Made by a program: the position numbers and the translations under genes. The notes beneath the pieces are model-generated. The model had not been told where the DNA came from. It searched no databases and was given only the letters and a program-made list of their open reading frames with translations. A stretch of DNA of 64,000 nucleotides from Arthrinium phaeospermum (lineage: Eukaryota; Ascomycota; Sordariomycetes; Amphisphaeriales; Apiosporaceae): contig QYRS01000003.1 of the NCBI GenBank assembly GCA_006503535.1, forward strand, positions 310,001-374,000, given 5' to 3'. This document shows positions 40,572 to 51,694 of this stretch, one piece after another. Within the stretch, counting starts at the first letter, position 1. Every line of letters begins with the position of its first letter.

Positions 40572-41496
40572 CCTCCTTATTATGTTCTATTATATGGCCC
40601 CCTCACGTGGAACGGACACAGCAACAATTTCAGCTTCACGAATCAGAGATAGAGAGGTACGTAACGCCAGGTAAAGAGAGTGATGCGTTGTAGGTCAATG
40701 CCAGCGTTGCGTGCATGACTGGCTACTCCGTAGGGTATCTGGATATCGGTTTTCCTACATGAGAGAGGACAGGAGGTGGGGATATAGAAAGGTGCTGCTG
40801 GTAGGGTTACCAAGCAAGTACATTCTCTAAAAGCCTGGAAGATATCCTCGTCGGAAGCGACTTTTAGCCTGGGGAGACAAAACGCTTCCATATAACCCCT
40901 TGTACTCCCCAGTACAAGCTGATACGAGCGAGCTTGCCGCCAGGCTTGCCCATCGGATCCGTAAGGCCCAATCGGATACCGAAGTGAAAACAGAGGACCT
41001 CAATATTCTCAGCCCTAATTTCGGACTGCAGCCGGTAACGTGCCGCAAAGCCGCAAGGCTGAGTAATTCTAGGATTATATTGGTTGTTCTCGGGAGCTTC
41101 CCCTGCGGTACGCCCGTGAGCTTCCATATCGTAGCGTTTTCGACCTCCATTGTTGAGTAATATTGCAATGCGCATAACCCCAGCACAGTGGCCAAGCTCC
41201 AACGTGACTGGACGACGGTAATTCATGCACCATGTAGCCTTCCTTCCGACTTACACGTCCAGAGCGCCAGCCGGCAACCGATACCAAGACGAAAACGACC
41301 AGAAGGGCCCTGCATACCCAGTAGGGTAGGACCGAGGACCCTCCCCCGCTGGCGAACATCGGCTTCTAACGTGTTCGGTGTGTATAAAGGTCTTAATACT
41401 ACAATTAGCTACACTTCAAACAGTAAAGATTCAAAGAGTATATTCATCAAGAACCGCCGAAAAATGTTACAACTGTTGGGCCACTCAATAGGCATG
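40572..41496. other. intergenic between copies 5 and 6
   Basis: About 0.9 kb; frames of 80-120 codons are open on both strands but lack family similarity or splice support. No further paralogue piece recognised. Confidence 0.4.
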
Positions 41497-42452
41497 TCAC
41501 GTCGTCGGTTGGTCTACCCCACCTACTAATACAGCCGCCGTAACTTGCTCGCCAGGCTCAATGGTGTTCTCAAGATCATAGCGGCCCTTGCTTTTCAAAT
41601 AGCACCTTCCTCCCGCTACGTGAGATGCGAAGACAGAGGTTAGCGTGAAAGCACCCACGACGAGAACACTCGACTTTCTCTCGAGTTACATAACATGAAA
41701 AGGGGCGGGGGAGACTAGGCGGCCTGGCGTGTTTGCCCAGGTAAGTAAGGAAGTAAGTCAGACTTACGGAGTTTCGCAATCGTCGCTACGTTGCAGTAAC
41801 CTTCCCCACCAGTTCCTCTATTTAGCGACGCTGCCTCCCTCTGCTTCTGGAGCTGCTGGTTGTACTGGGCGCACGTGTTCATACACTCGTCGAAGCTCCT
41901 GGTAAAGAAGCTCAGGAGGTCGCGCAGCTCCCGGTTTTTGTCGCCGTCGGCGTAGTTGGTATCGCACCGCTGTTCGAAGGTCTGGTTCATCGTCTGCCCG
42001 CGCAGCATGAAGGTCGAAGTGAAGTTCTTTCCGTTGATGCCCGGGCACCCGCCATCCTTCGGTTCAGTGTCAGGTTGCATTAACGGCAGCAGTATTTTGT
42101 CAGTGTCGGTGCCAGTAGGCTGCTCCCCCGCCTGTAGCGTCGTAGTCGCTGTTGGTGTTGCCGCAGAGCCACCGGCGCTGTGTTTCTGCGCGGCAAGGCC
42201 ACCGCCGATGCCACCGCCCAGAGCGCCGGCCAGGACCAAGACGAAGATGATCAAAAGGGCCCAGAATACTGGGACGGTAAGACCGAGGATCCTCCTCCGG
42301 TGGCGATCATTGGCTGTCGGTGTGTTTGGTGTGTGAACTTCTTTATCTCCTGACACCGGCAGAGACGAATGCTGCAGCGAATTGCCAAACTGATCGTACT
42401 CCTGCGGCAGCACCTCAATGCCTGGGTATGCGTGAGTCGCTACCGGTTCCAT
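41497..42452 (-). CDS. Apple-like single-pass membrane protein, paralogue copy 6 (intact, short tail)
   Basis: Exons 42452-41768 and 41615-41497 give 267 residues. The start M-E-P-V-A-T-H-A-Y-P-G-I-E-V lacks the D-K-Y-L-D-L lead of copies 2 and 4 but aligns with M-E-P-L-T-S-L inside copy 5, so the tail is shorter. R-H-R-R-R-I-L-G-L-T-V-P-V-F-W precedes the transmembrane segment (about 60-88) with G-A-L-G-G-G-I-G-G-G. The ectodomain has six cysteines (G-G-C-P-G-I-N-G, Q-R-C-D-T-N-Y, F-D-E-C-M-N-T-C-A-Q-Y-N, Y-C-N-V-A-T, G-G-R-C-Y-L-K) and a short linker. The intron is phase 1 and in the family position. Confidence 0.85.
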
Positions 42453-43380
42453 TCCTATTACCTTCTAACGCTAACACTAGTATCGGTCAGATTGGAGAGA
42501 AAGATTGATCGAGACGGAAAGTTAGTGATGTGATAAAGGTCAGACAGAGGAAAGGGGAAGGGAAACAAGAAGAGCTCTTGAGGGGCTGCGACTGGCTGCG
42601 AACTACCCTTATGGGGTTATTAGGGCATGAGGAGACTAGAACTAGCTCCCCTTTGAGCATACCCAGTCCTTGGCTGAGTAGGGTAGACCGACACCAAGTT
42701 AGCCACGGAGAGGCTTTCATTTCATATCAGAGATTCCCAATCAGAAGGCTGGGTGAAGAGAGGCATGACGCGTCCGAGGTCTGTCACGGCTACCAGTGTG
42801 CCGAGAACATGCAAGGCTCTGTGTTGCGGCGTGCTCATTGGGTGTATCTCGAGCCGCTGTTGAGGACCGCCCACAAACATGCTTGCTGTGGCGGTCTTGG
42901 CCTCAGCAGTAAGAAATGAGCAAACCGCCATCACTGCGACTAGAATCAGGCTCCGGAGAACTCCATACTCCGAGCCAAAGAGGAACACACAAGTGACTTT
43001 GCTATCCAGTACGGAGTTCCTTGAGGACAAGGTAAGAAAGGGTGTGGATGGCTCACAGATTAGCTCATTGTTCATTGTCAGTCACAAAGTAATACGACAG
43101 TCTAAATGAAGATGGCCTCTGTTGCATGGGACAAAGAACAACATTGCCCTTGTCTAAAGCAACGTGATAAATAGACCTCCCAGGCGGCCAGATCCATATT
43201 ATGGGGATGAAACAAGACTTACAAACGCATTGTCAAACGCAGAAACCACAGGCCCAGCGACGTTCTTCTGGCTGGTAGCATTTACACGCCATAGACTCGC
43301 GCGTATTACAGCAGCCAGCACAGAGAACACGGTGAGTGTCGCATCTTCGCCCATCTTCCTCGTCAGGTAAGTAGAAAAGA
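42453..43380. other. intergenic
   Basis: Divergent promoter region for copy 6 and the next plus-strand gene. Nothing coding is convincing; the 117-129 codon frames on each strand overlap one another and have no signal or domain I can defend. Confidence 0.4.
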
Positions 43381-44223
43381 ATGGCGCCAGGCGCGGATAA
43401 GAATTGCTCCTGGAGCGCCACCCCAGCCTCGAAAAAGGGCAAAGACGAGACCTGCGCCGTGGAAGAGGGCCACTCCACGCCCGTGACGGTTCGCAATATG
43501 AGGGAAGGCATCCTGCGGTCCAAGCAAGCGCGCGAGGAGCGCCGCCGCGCCTGCACGCCCGACCCTGCCTTGCACACCATCCGCGGCTTCGTGGTAGATC
43601 CACAGAAGGCGGCTCCTGCTGACCACCGTAGGGCTGCTGCCGCCGAGAGCCCAAGCGCGACGATGGCGGAGCCAAGCGAGGTCGCCTTGGCCCACGTCAC
43701 TTCCACCGTCCGCGCCAATCAAGCAGCAAACCAAGCAGCCATGCAACGGAACCGCCTGATCAATGTCGTGGCCGCCGATGCCGCCATTGCTGCTAACAAC
43801 ACCAAGCCGGAAGTCAAGCCACGGCATGTAAAGTTCGCCCCCGATGTAAAAACTCCCCAGCCGAAGAAGAAGGCAAGGTCGCTGCCTCCGCCACCGCCGC
43901 CAACACCATCACAACAACAGCAACTCACGGCAACGGCGACGGCGCCAAAACGTATCGGCATCAATACCGCCGACACACCGCGCGTGCCTCCATGGACCGA
44001 ATCCTATCGTTGTGTTTACAAGAACCCCGACTGTCCCACCTGTGCTGACGAGGACCCCTTGGTCTGCCACAGAACGTGCAACGGTGCCACCGCCTGGTGT
44101 GGCGGCGACAAAAGGTTTGTGCCCCATATGTCTGGACCCCACAGGCGCCCCGATGGTAGTGAAGGTGAGCCAATCCCGGAGTTGGACGTGGAGGAGGCTG
44201 AGGAGGATAGTGTCAAGTTCTGA
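43381..44223 (+). CDS. protein of unknown function with a C-terminal cysteine cluster
   Basis: A single-exon ORF of 280 residues. The first two thirds are Ala/Lys/Arg/Pro-rich, with a basic patch (P-K-K-K-A-R) that could be a nuclear signal, a polyproline run and a polyglutamine run. The C-terminal 75 residues hold a compact set of cysteines and a histidine: C-x6-C-x2-C-x7-C-H-x2-C-x7-C, flanked by two tryptophans. This could bind zinc or form disulphides, but without a signal peptide zinc is likelier. The end is acidic (E-E-A-E-E-D). The family is not recognised. Start chosen as the first in-frame ATG. Confidence 0.55.
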   Translation: MAPGADKNCSWSATPASKKGKDETCAVEEGHSTPVTVRNMREGILRSKQAREERRRACTPDPALHTIRGFVVDPQKAAPADHRRAAAAESPSATMAEPSEVALAHVTSTVRANQAANQAAMQRNRLINVVAADAAIAANNTKPEVKPRHVKFAPDVKTPQPKKKARSLPPPPPPTPSQQQQLTATATAPKRIGINTADTPRVPPWTESYRCVYKNPDCPTCADEDPLVCHRTCNGATAWCGGDKRFVPHMSGPHRRPDGSEGEPIPELDVEEAEEDSVKF

Positions 44224-44424
44224 GCTTGATCTTTGGTGCTTTCTTAAGTAGGGTGTTTGGACCAAATAGGGGTTTTGCGTCTTGGGTATATAATCGGTTT
44301 AGGCAACCCTACATGTCGAATAGGTAAGTCTTCTCATAGAAATGATGCGTTCCAAGCCATGTAGATCGCGGCGGTCGTATCGTAATAAACGCGTTTGTCA
44401 GTTTGAGTTACTGTTTTCGCACGG

Positions 44425-46800
44425 TTATTCTGTAAATATATGGCTACAGCTTCCTCTCGTCGCCCGTGGTAGGGCATCCTTTGCAGCAGGCGCACCGTGC
44501 GCTTCACCCATAATTGGAGCATCGCTTTCAGAGACACAATTGGTTAGCCAAGAACCTCGATATCTGTAGGAGACGAAACGAATTGGACTTACTCTGGTAG
44601 TTCTTTGTTCGGCAGTAGCAATGCGAGGAAAATACCCGGTGCCGAAGCCCCTACTGCCGCGTAGGTAATGTAGGTGATGACCGATGAGTACTAGATAATA
44701 ATGAGTCACGGCCCATGATCTTGCAGGGGAACACGACAAGAAGCAGAGAGTGAGAGAGAAATCGACTTACAGCGTAATTGACAGCAATACGCTCCGGCGA
44801 ACCCCACGCCGGTAGTTCGCCAGTAATTGAATTGTACAGCGACTCAATCAGCTCTGGCGAGGCCTTTGGCCCTAACCACTTCCACAACGACTTTCGCATA
44901 GTGTTCGTATAGATGCCCCCGGCGATCGTGGACCCAATACTGGATCCCAGGAAGACACAGCACAAGGCCAGAGCCAGGAGCTGCGGGATATGCGCACGGG
45001 GAACCACCGTAGTAGGCACGACCAGCAGCGCCGTGGAGATGACGCCACTGCCCGTGCCTTGAATGAGCTGCTGCCCGAACAGCTCGCCGACCGTGCTGTC
45101 CTGGGTCCGCAGTCGGATCATGACGCCGTACCCGATGAGGCGAACACAGGCGCCAATGACGACGAGCCATTTGTACCGGCCACTTCGACCCATCCACCAG
45201 CCAGTAGCGATGCCAATCAGACACTGCATGACGCCCATTGTGCTATTGAGAAAAGTCGCCGTCCTTACGTCGAGGTTGTAACTTACAACACCCCAGGAGT
45301 AAAGATAGGTATGCGTGGCAGAAAATCCGACCTATGCGTTCCAATTTGGTCAATGGATATGGATTCCATACAGGGAATTAATTAGTCCAGTACCACGTCA
45401 TGCAGGGTCCAGCTGCGCGTGTCAGAGATCACTTACGTTATCCAAAGCCAGCATCAACAGCGACACCGTTATCGTAAGACTCTTGAAGTAACTTGGCGGT
45501 ATGATAGGGTAAACAGCAACGTGTTTTTCGTAGAACCCCAGGCAGACTAGTAGAAATACCCCTATAACCAAAAGGGCAATGATCCAGGGAGTGCGCCATC
45601 CTCGAGCAAGCTGCGCGGCAAAGGTCAGGGGAAGGAGGAGGCAAGCGAGACCACTGACGAAAAGCAACATGCCACCAAGATCGATTTCGGAGCAGAACTC
45701 GTGTAGCGTCATCTTTTGGCTGACCAATTCGCCCATCTTCTTCGCCTTCCTCTGGTAGTAGAGCAAGGTGCCGATGATGAATGATGAACCGAATGGCATA
45801 ACTGTTTTGCACCTCGCCATTAGCCTGAGCTTTGAAGATTTTCGTGGCCGAAGTTACGCATAACTTACGGATGGCAAACATGCCAATACCCCATCTCCAG
45901 CCGATGCCATTCTCGGCCACCACGCTGGCAACAATGAAGGCTGCTACCCAAGGGTGATGAGAAAGGGGAAGAAGGAGAAGCCGATCGCGAATGCTCTCCA
46001 CCTGGGACTAAATAGGTCCGTGAGGATGACAGTCTATGTTGAATTTAGTAGCTGGACCTTGTCGCATCGCTGCAAGGTATTGACGTTCGAGGTGGTGATA
46101 CTTACGGTCATCACATTGGTGCCTGACTGGCCAACATTGTAGAGCACGAAACCTCCGGCATAGGTGCCGATAGTCCGGGCCGAGGCCATGAGAATGTACG
46201 ATAGCACATAGCAGCTGATTGTGAAAACCAACGTGTAGCCTCGGCCAATGACATTGCTGATCTTGGCAATGGGCGGTTTCACGACCGCAAAGACGATGAC
46301 GGCTGCGGTGTTGAGCGTCCCTATTGTAGAGAGCTGGTTGAATTCCGACGTTGAGTAGTTCTTGTACGTGTACACCGTACTGTTGTCAAGCTCACTAGGT
46401 TATGTAGATAGGGGTGTCAGGACAAGCCCCTCGGAAATAGACTTATCCGGGAGTGGAAGGTGAGAAAGCGAGCCCAGACTTACAAAATGATCATGATCAT
46501 AGCCAGTCTTGATTCAACCCCTCGATAATTAGCAGTTGAACTCCGATAAACTCCTCGGCCAATGCAGACTTACCCAAGTACGACGAGGCGAAATCCCGTC
46601 TTGCCCCAGACAGCCTGGGCGGCCGCCATGGCCGACACGCCGGCTTCGACGTTTGCGTCGGACCTCGAGTCCATGGTACCCTTCTCGTCGGCCTGGATGT
46701 ATCCGAATCGAACAGCTTCGTTGGTCTCGACCGCTGTACTACTGCGAGGCACTCTGCAAATCGATGACTTGATCCTCTGGAAGAACGCCATGTTTCCCAT
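44425..46800 (-). CDS. MFS siderophore-iron transporter (MirB/Sit1/ARN family), one base missing
   Basis: Eight exons: 46800-46574, 46507-46484, 46394-46106, 46033-45869, 45801-45437, 45331-44771, 44690-44593 and 44563-44425. All seven introns have GTAAGT donors. The frame closes at exactly 623 codons if one C is restored near 45948-45955 (helix 6, L-I-T-P-W-V-A-A-F); as written it is shifted there. About 14 helices are present. Diagnostic pieces are L-D-N-S-T-V-Y-T-Y after helix 1, N-V-G-Q-S-G, the D-L-F-S-P-R-W-R loop, G-W-R-W-G-I-G-M-F, and G-T-G-S-G-V-I-S-T-A-L-L-V-V-P followed by G-S-S-I-G-S-T-I-A-G-G-I-Y-T-N-T. These proteins import ferric hydroxamate siderophores across the plasma membrane by proton symport. 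The start at 46800 is one of three in-frame ATGs. Exon 2 has only 24 bases. Confidence 0.88.
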
Positions 46801-47833
46801 ATCCCTTATGGTAAATTCGTTTCTGGGGTTATCGCTTAAGCTTGTTTCGTCTGATCTACCAGACGTTGCGCGAATATGATGTCGAGAAAGCGCCAGAGAG
46901 GACCAAGCAGAGAAATCATATCCGACTCGATTCGGTGCATGGTATGTCGAGAGAGTAAATTTCTCATTACCTTGGTTAATGAACAGAGAGTACGCCATTT
47001 TAACAATAAGTGAGCAGGTTTCATTGGCTTTTTACGGTCCCTTCCTCCGAGCATGACCATACCTACAATTCCAATACGGTCAGATGTAGTGCGACGCCGC
47101 TGCCATACCCTTCAAACCTACTACCGATACTGACATTACCTGCCTCCTATGAGGTGCTGTACCTGCGGAAAGTTCGACCCAGATAAGAGCTGGAGGGAGG
47201 TTACATTGGCGACCCCACCAAGCCCGGTAAGTGCAAGCCGAACCAGAAAGCTCGGGAAGCTCCATCATATGTTCGTTCAATCAAATATACTTCGGACATA
47301 ACCAGACCTTTAGAAGCGAGTCCGGCAATTGAAGCACAGTTGATCAACAGGAACGAGCAGGGTTGCCGATACAGAGAATACGTTGGTGTTCCTTGCTAGG
47401 CGGAAACAAACATCCAAGGTCGACTGCCAACGCTTATCCGCCCAGTAGCGACGAACCCGGGACCTGATTCGGTCATTCCAAGAAACGCTGGATCACGAGG
47501 GGTGCACTTGACTTGCTATCAACCAATAGGCATGGCCCGATACCGTTTCGACCTGCATGCCTCTGTCAGGCCGCCACGAATTGAAGCTACTTCGGTCATG
47601 GCAGATCAGTCGAGCTATAGTCACTTTGGGACAGGGATTGTCAACGCCTATCCAGCAAAAGCAAGCCAACCCATCCATACCCATCGTGGGCCTATGTTAC
47701 CCCACAGCACAGGACGGCACAGAGCCGCCGGTATCTGATTCCGAATCTGATAAACATGTGCGCCGCTGAAACAACAATACTCGGCATTGTTTTCTTCATA
47801 TTTATTTATATTTGTTTTTAGCGGCACGCGAAA
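46801..47833. promoter_or_regulatory. shared promoter region of the siderophore transporter and the hydrolase
   Basis: The two genes diverge from this 1-kb spacer. It carries a perfect ATCTGATAA at 47745-47753 and further GATA cores (near 47181 and, inverted, near 47434), as expected for iron control by an SreA/SRE-type GATA factor. No gene seen. Confidence 0.5.
47745..47753 (+). promoter_or_regulatory. SreA/SRE-type GATA site (ATCTGATAA)
   Basis: An exact match to the ATCWGATAA consensus of the iron-responsive fungal GATA repressors. It is 81 bases before the hydrolase start and about 945 bases before the transporter start. A related ATCTGATTC lies directly upstream at 47733. Binding is inferred. 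Confidence 0.5.
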
Positions 47834-50106
47834 ATGCAAGAAAAGCCACGTTTCGATTCACCCAGATCAACCCGTGAGGATGCCCAGGAAAGATTGCATC
47901 GACGATGGATTCGGACAGTCCTTGCCATTAGCGTCACCGGGCTATCAGCTTTGGGTTACTACAGCGGTTTTGTCCCCTTTGCGAACATAGGCTCTCAGGT
48001 GGAAGTCCAACTGGCCGCGACACAGTCGCCTCAGGAGTGGAAATGGGCGGATATCCAACCTAGCAGAAATCTTGAGTGGCACAGGTGCTACGAGAACCAG
48101 TTCGACTGTGCGAGACTCGATGTGAGAGAAGAAAAGCCCCCAAAGTAGCTTTCTAATTCGCTGAGAGAACATATGGCTGATCGACATTCATCAAAGGTGC
48201 CCCTTGACTGGCAAGATCCCACTGATGAGGAGAGGGTGATTCTCGCCGTGATACGGTCAAAAGCCAAGACCCAACAAGACTACAAGGGACCAGTATTCGT
48301 TAATCCCGGTGTATGTGCTCTTTTGGCAAACATGTACCGCGGAGCTCAGGTGCTGATTGAGACGCAATGTAGGGCCCTGGTGGGAGTGGCGTATCATGGG
48401 TTCTCGAACAAGGAGATGAGCTGCAGACGATTGTCGGTGATAACCAGGTGAGCATTTCCCATATACAGTTTCTCAAACCACCGATGACTAAATCAGAAAC
48501 AGGACATCCTAAGTTGGGATCCACGTGGCAGTAAGCAGTCATATTCCATTACAGAGGATATAGCCCCCAAGTGTACTGTGCATGGATTAGACTAATCTTG
48601 TCCGGTCTATTCTTTAGTTGGGGTTTCAGTGCCGAACGTCGAATGCTGGGGCTCGTCGTGGAAACGGCACGATTGGAGCTTGCGCAAAACAGGCGTAGCG
48701 GATGCCTATCCAGGCGTTGTCCACGATGCCTTCGCACAGGCGGAGGGTCTTTCGCGCCAGTGCGAGGCATATACCAACAAGACCGCGCCCAACTTGCTCC
48801 GGCATATCAGCACATCGTACCACGCCAGAGACATGTTGGAGATCTCCAGGAAGGCCGGCTACGACAAAGTCAAATACTGGGGTATCAGCTACGGCACCAT
48901 TCTGGGCGGGACCTTTGCGTCCCTTTATCCAGACAACGTTGAGCGATTAGTGAGCGACGGTTAGTCTTACAACGAGTTTCTCCCTGGTTTCATTCGAATC
49001 TGGCACTGATAATTATCATAGGCAACGTCGACTACGGCGACTGGTTCAGCAACGCCCAACTCAACGCCTACGAGGATGCCGACAAGATCATGGAAGCCTT
49101 CTTCGCCGCGTGCCACCGCGCTGGGCTGGAGAGGTGCGCCTTCCACGACGCGACGCCCTCCGCCATCGAGGCGCGCTACTGGGCCCTGCTGGCGGCGCTG
49201 CGGCAGCGGCCCGTCCTGCTGCCCGCGCACGCCAACGCGACCGATTCGCCCGCCGTCCCGCAGCTCGTCACCTACTCGGCCCTACAGCGCCTCGTCCGCA
49301 CCGTCCTGTACAAGCCGCTCTACGAGCTGCCGGAGCTGGCGCGTGTGCTCACGGCGCTCGAGCGACGCGACGGCTTGCCGTACTACCGCATGGCCGGGTC
49401 GGAAGACGACAACTTCCCCGTAAGCGAGGTCTGTTCGCAACCGCAGCCGCCGCCGCCGTCGGATGGTGGTGGTGGCGGTGGTGGGACGCCCACCGACTTC
49501 TCCGTCGACGCGTTCGGCGCCATCGCGTGCGCCGACGGCGCACCCCTGACTGACGAAACGCCCGAGTCGTTCCAGCTGTACGTCGACCAGCTCATAAACC
49601 ACGTGAGCCGGTTCTCCGGCGCCGCCTCGGCCTTTTCAAAGCTAAACTGCATCGGGCGCCGGATCCGGCCCAAGTGGCAACCCCACCGGCTCGACATCCA
49701 CCACTCCTCCTCCTCAGGAGACCACCAGACGAACCACAGCACGATCATAACCAACTTCCCCATCCTCTTCATCGGCAACACCGCCGACAACATCACCCCC
49801 CTGCGTTCTTCCTACAACAACTCGGCCGCGTTCCCGGGCTCCGTCGTCCTGGTCCAGAAGTCGTACGGGCACGCGAGCGTCGCCGCGCCCTCGGTCTGCA
49901 CGGCCCGCGCCATCCGGGCCTACTTCCAGAACGGCACGCTGCCGGCGCCGGGGACGCAGTGCGACCAGGACTTCGAGCTGTTCGAGGATCTCCCGTCCCC
50001 GGCCCCGGCGCCGGCGCGTCAAGACGACGACGGTTTATTAGCGCGGGCCGCGAGCGAGCTGTCGCGGAAAGTGGATCTGGGCGCACGGCGCATGGCGGGG
50101 ATATGA
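47834..50106 (+). CDS. membrane-anchored alpha/beta hydrolase, tripeptidyl-aminopeptidase (TAP)-like
   Basis: Six exons (47834-48121, 48197-48310, 48373-48447, 48503-48530, 48618-48959, 49022-50106) join in frame to 643 residues with no frameshift. A basic N-terminus and one hydrophobic segment (about 28-48) form a signal anchor, so the enzyme faces the secretory lumen or outside. The oxyanion loop is N-P-G-G-P-G-G-S-G and the D-P-R-G strand follows. The nucleophile elbow is G-I-S-Y-G (Ser). The C-terminal TAP-like domain has F-P-I-L-F-I-G-N-T-A-D-N-I-T-P with the acidic residue and K-S-Y-G-H with the catalytic His. A Gly-run insertion lies near 420. Many N-x-S/T sites suggest glycosylation. 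The family removes short peptides from N-termini or hydrolyses esters. Divergence from a siderophore transporter next to a GATA site hints at an iron-linked role, which is inference. Confidence 0.88.
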
Positions 50107-50562
50107 TGCGATTGCGAATTATGGATTCTCTCCCCACTTCGCGGGGAATTTTTCTCTTCTTGGAGGGGTGAAGAAGAAAGAGTCGGATGAGTGAGTAGAG
50201 TTTTTTCTTTCTTTGTTCGTTGAAATTAAATAGTAGTAGTATAGACTTTTTGGCAGTTTGCGCTCTCTAGAGTAGAAAGAGTCTGTTCTATAAGTAGGCC
50301 CCCCTTTTGTTTTATACGTCCAGCAGCAGCAAAAATGTTTGCACGTGAATCTGACTCCTGTATATCCCTGAACTCCTCGTCGTTATTGACGGGTAAAAAA
50401 AGATCGTTTTCACCCCCCTAACGCCAGATCATGATTTTTACAGATAGCCGCCCCGTCCAGCCTCCGCCGTCTTTTCGTCTGTCTTCCTGGTCTAGTAACA
50501 CATCATCTTCGTAGAATTTTGTTTGTACCGTTGTTGTATATGGCTATAAACGAGTAAAGCGC
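50107..50562. other. intergenic, convergent 3' ends
   Basis: T-rich 3' flanks of the hydrolase and GGC1, which run towards each other. No gene. Confidence 0.5.
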
Positions 50563-51694
50563 TTATTTCTTGAGAATGGTGTCGAAAGCGGGGATCAGGG
50601 TCTGGGCGAGCCAGAAGGAGAAGACGAGCTTGGGGCCGGTCATGAGCAGCTTGGGGACGAGGCCCTTGAAGAAGCTGGAGAAGCCCTCGTGCTTGGCCAT
50701 GTTGCTGAGGATGCGGAAGCCGGACTCGGGGTTCTCGAAGTTGCGGTTCTGGATGCGGGTCTTGATGACGTCGAGCGGGGCCGAGACGACGAGCGAGGCC
50801 GAGGCGCCGGCGATGGAGGCGACAAAGTTCTGGAACCACGAGGCCTTGTTGTAGTCGTTGAGGGCGAAGAGGTACTCCTTGGTGAAGGCGGAGCCGCCGA
50901 ACAGGGCGAAGGAGCCGGGGGCGTTGCGGGCGGCGGTCCAGCCCCAGCCGCGGTAGAGGCCGAAGCCCTCGTCGGCGATGATTCGCAGGACGCCGCGGCC
51001 GCGGAAGGCCTCGGGGTTCGTCTGGCGCTTGATCTTGAGCACGTCGAGCGGCAGCAGCACGATCTCGCCGATGCCGATCAGGCTGCCCGCCGTCGAGTGC
51101 ATGATGGCCTTGCCCGTCTTCTTGCCGAACGCGCCCTCAAAGTCCTTGCTGTAGTGTTGGGCGAGGTAGTCCCGCGCGATCGGCTGCCCGCCGTACTTGT
51201 ATATCCGCTGCAGCACCTTGTAGCCCGCCGCGTAGCCCAGACCAGGGAAGAGCGAGAAGAACTTCTTGCCGACCGAGGCGTTCGCCGTGTCGCGGAAGAT
51301 GACCTGGTTGAACTCTGTCATGCCCGAGATCTAAAAAGCAAAAAGTCCCGACTGTTAGTCAAAACTTTCCGGAGATATATGCATAGCTGATGACGATGTT
51401 GATGGGGCTCGGGGTATTTCTTGCGTACCTTAGTCTGGTTGCTCATCAATCGCTTCGCGATGGTGTCCACCTATGTGGTTATTGTCATTAGTCATGGATT
51501 TGTTGGGATCGGGAACTGTTCGCTGGCGCATACAGGATGGAAGACCATGAGCTCGGAGATACCGGCAGATCCTGTGAGAATTTGTCAATGGCAAGTCCCA
51601 ATGGATGAACAGTAGATTGGGATCGCATACCGGAACCGAGGAGTCGCGCAACGTTCGACTCCTTCTCCTTACCAGCAACCATAGGAGGAGACAT
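50563..51694 (-). CDS. GGC1: mitochondrial GTP/GDP carrier Ggc1
   Basis: Exons 51694-51631, 51571-51534, 51470-51429 and 51330-50563 join to 303 residues, the length of Ggc1. Three mitochondrial-carrier repeats are visible. The signatures are F-H-P-V-D-T-I-A-K-R (repeat 1, split by an intron), L-P-L-D-V-L-K-I-K-R (repeat 2) and A-P-L-D-V-I-K-T-R-I-Q (repeat 3). The strings F-P-G-L-G-Y-A-A, L-I-G-I-G-E-I-V-L-L-P and G-W-G-W-T-A-A-R-N-A-P-G-S-F are specific to Ggc1/Yhm1. It exchanges cytosolic GTP for matrix GDP and is linked to mitochondrial iron homeostasis in yeast. The ATG at 51694 gives the conserved short leader before A-R-L-L-G-S-G. Confidence 0.93.

Noticed and set aside
47440..47520. 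Possible tRNA around a GGGTTCGTCG string on the minus strand
   Set aside because: No A box or acceptor stem can be paired.
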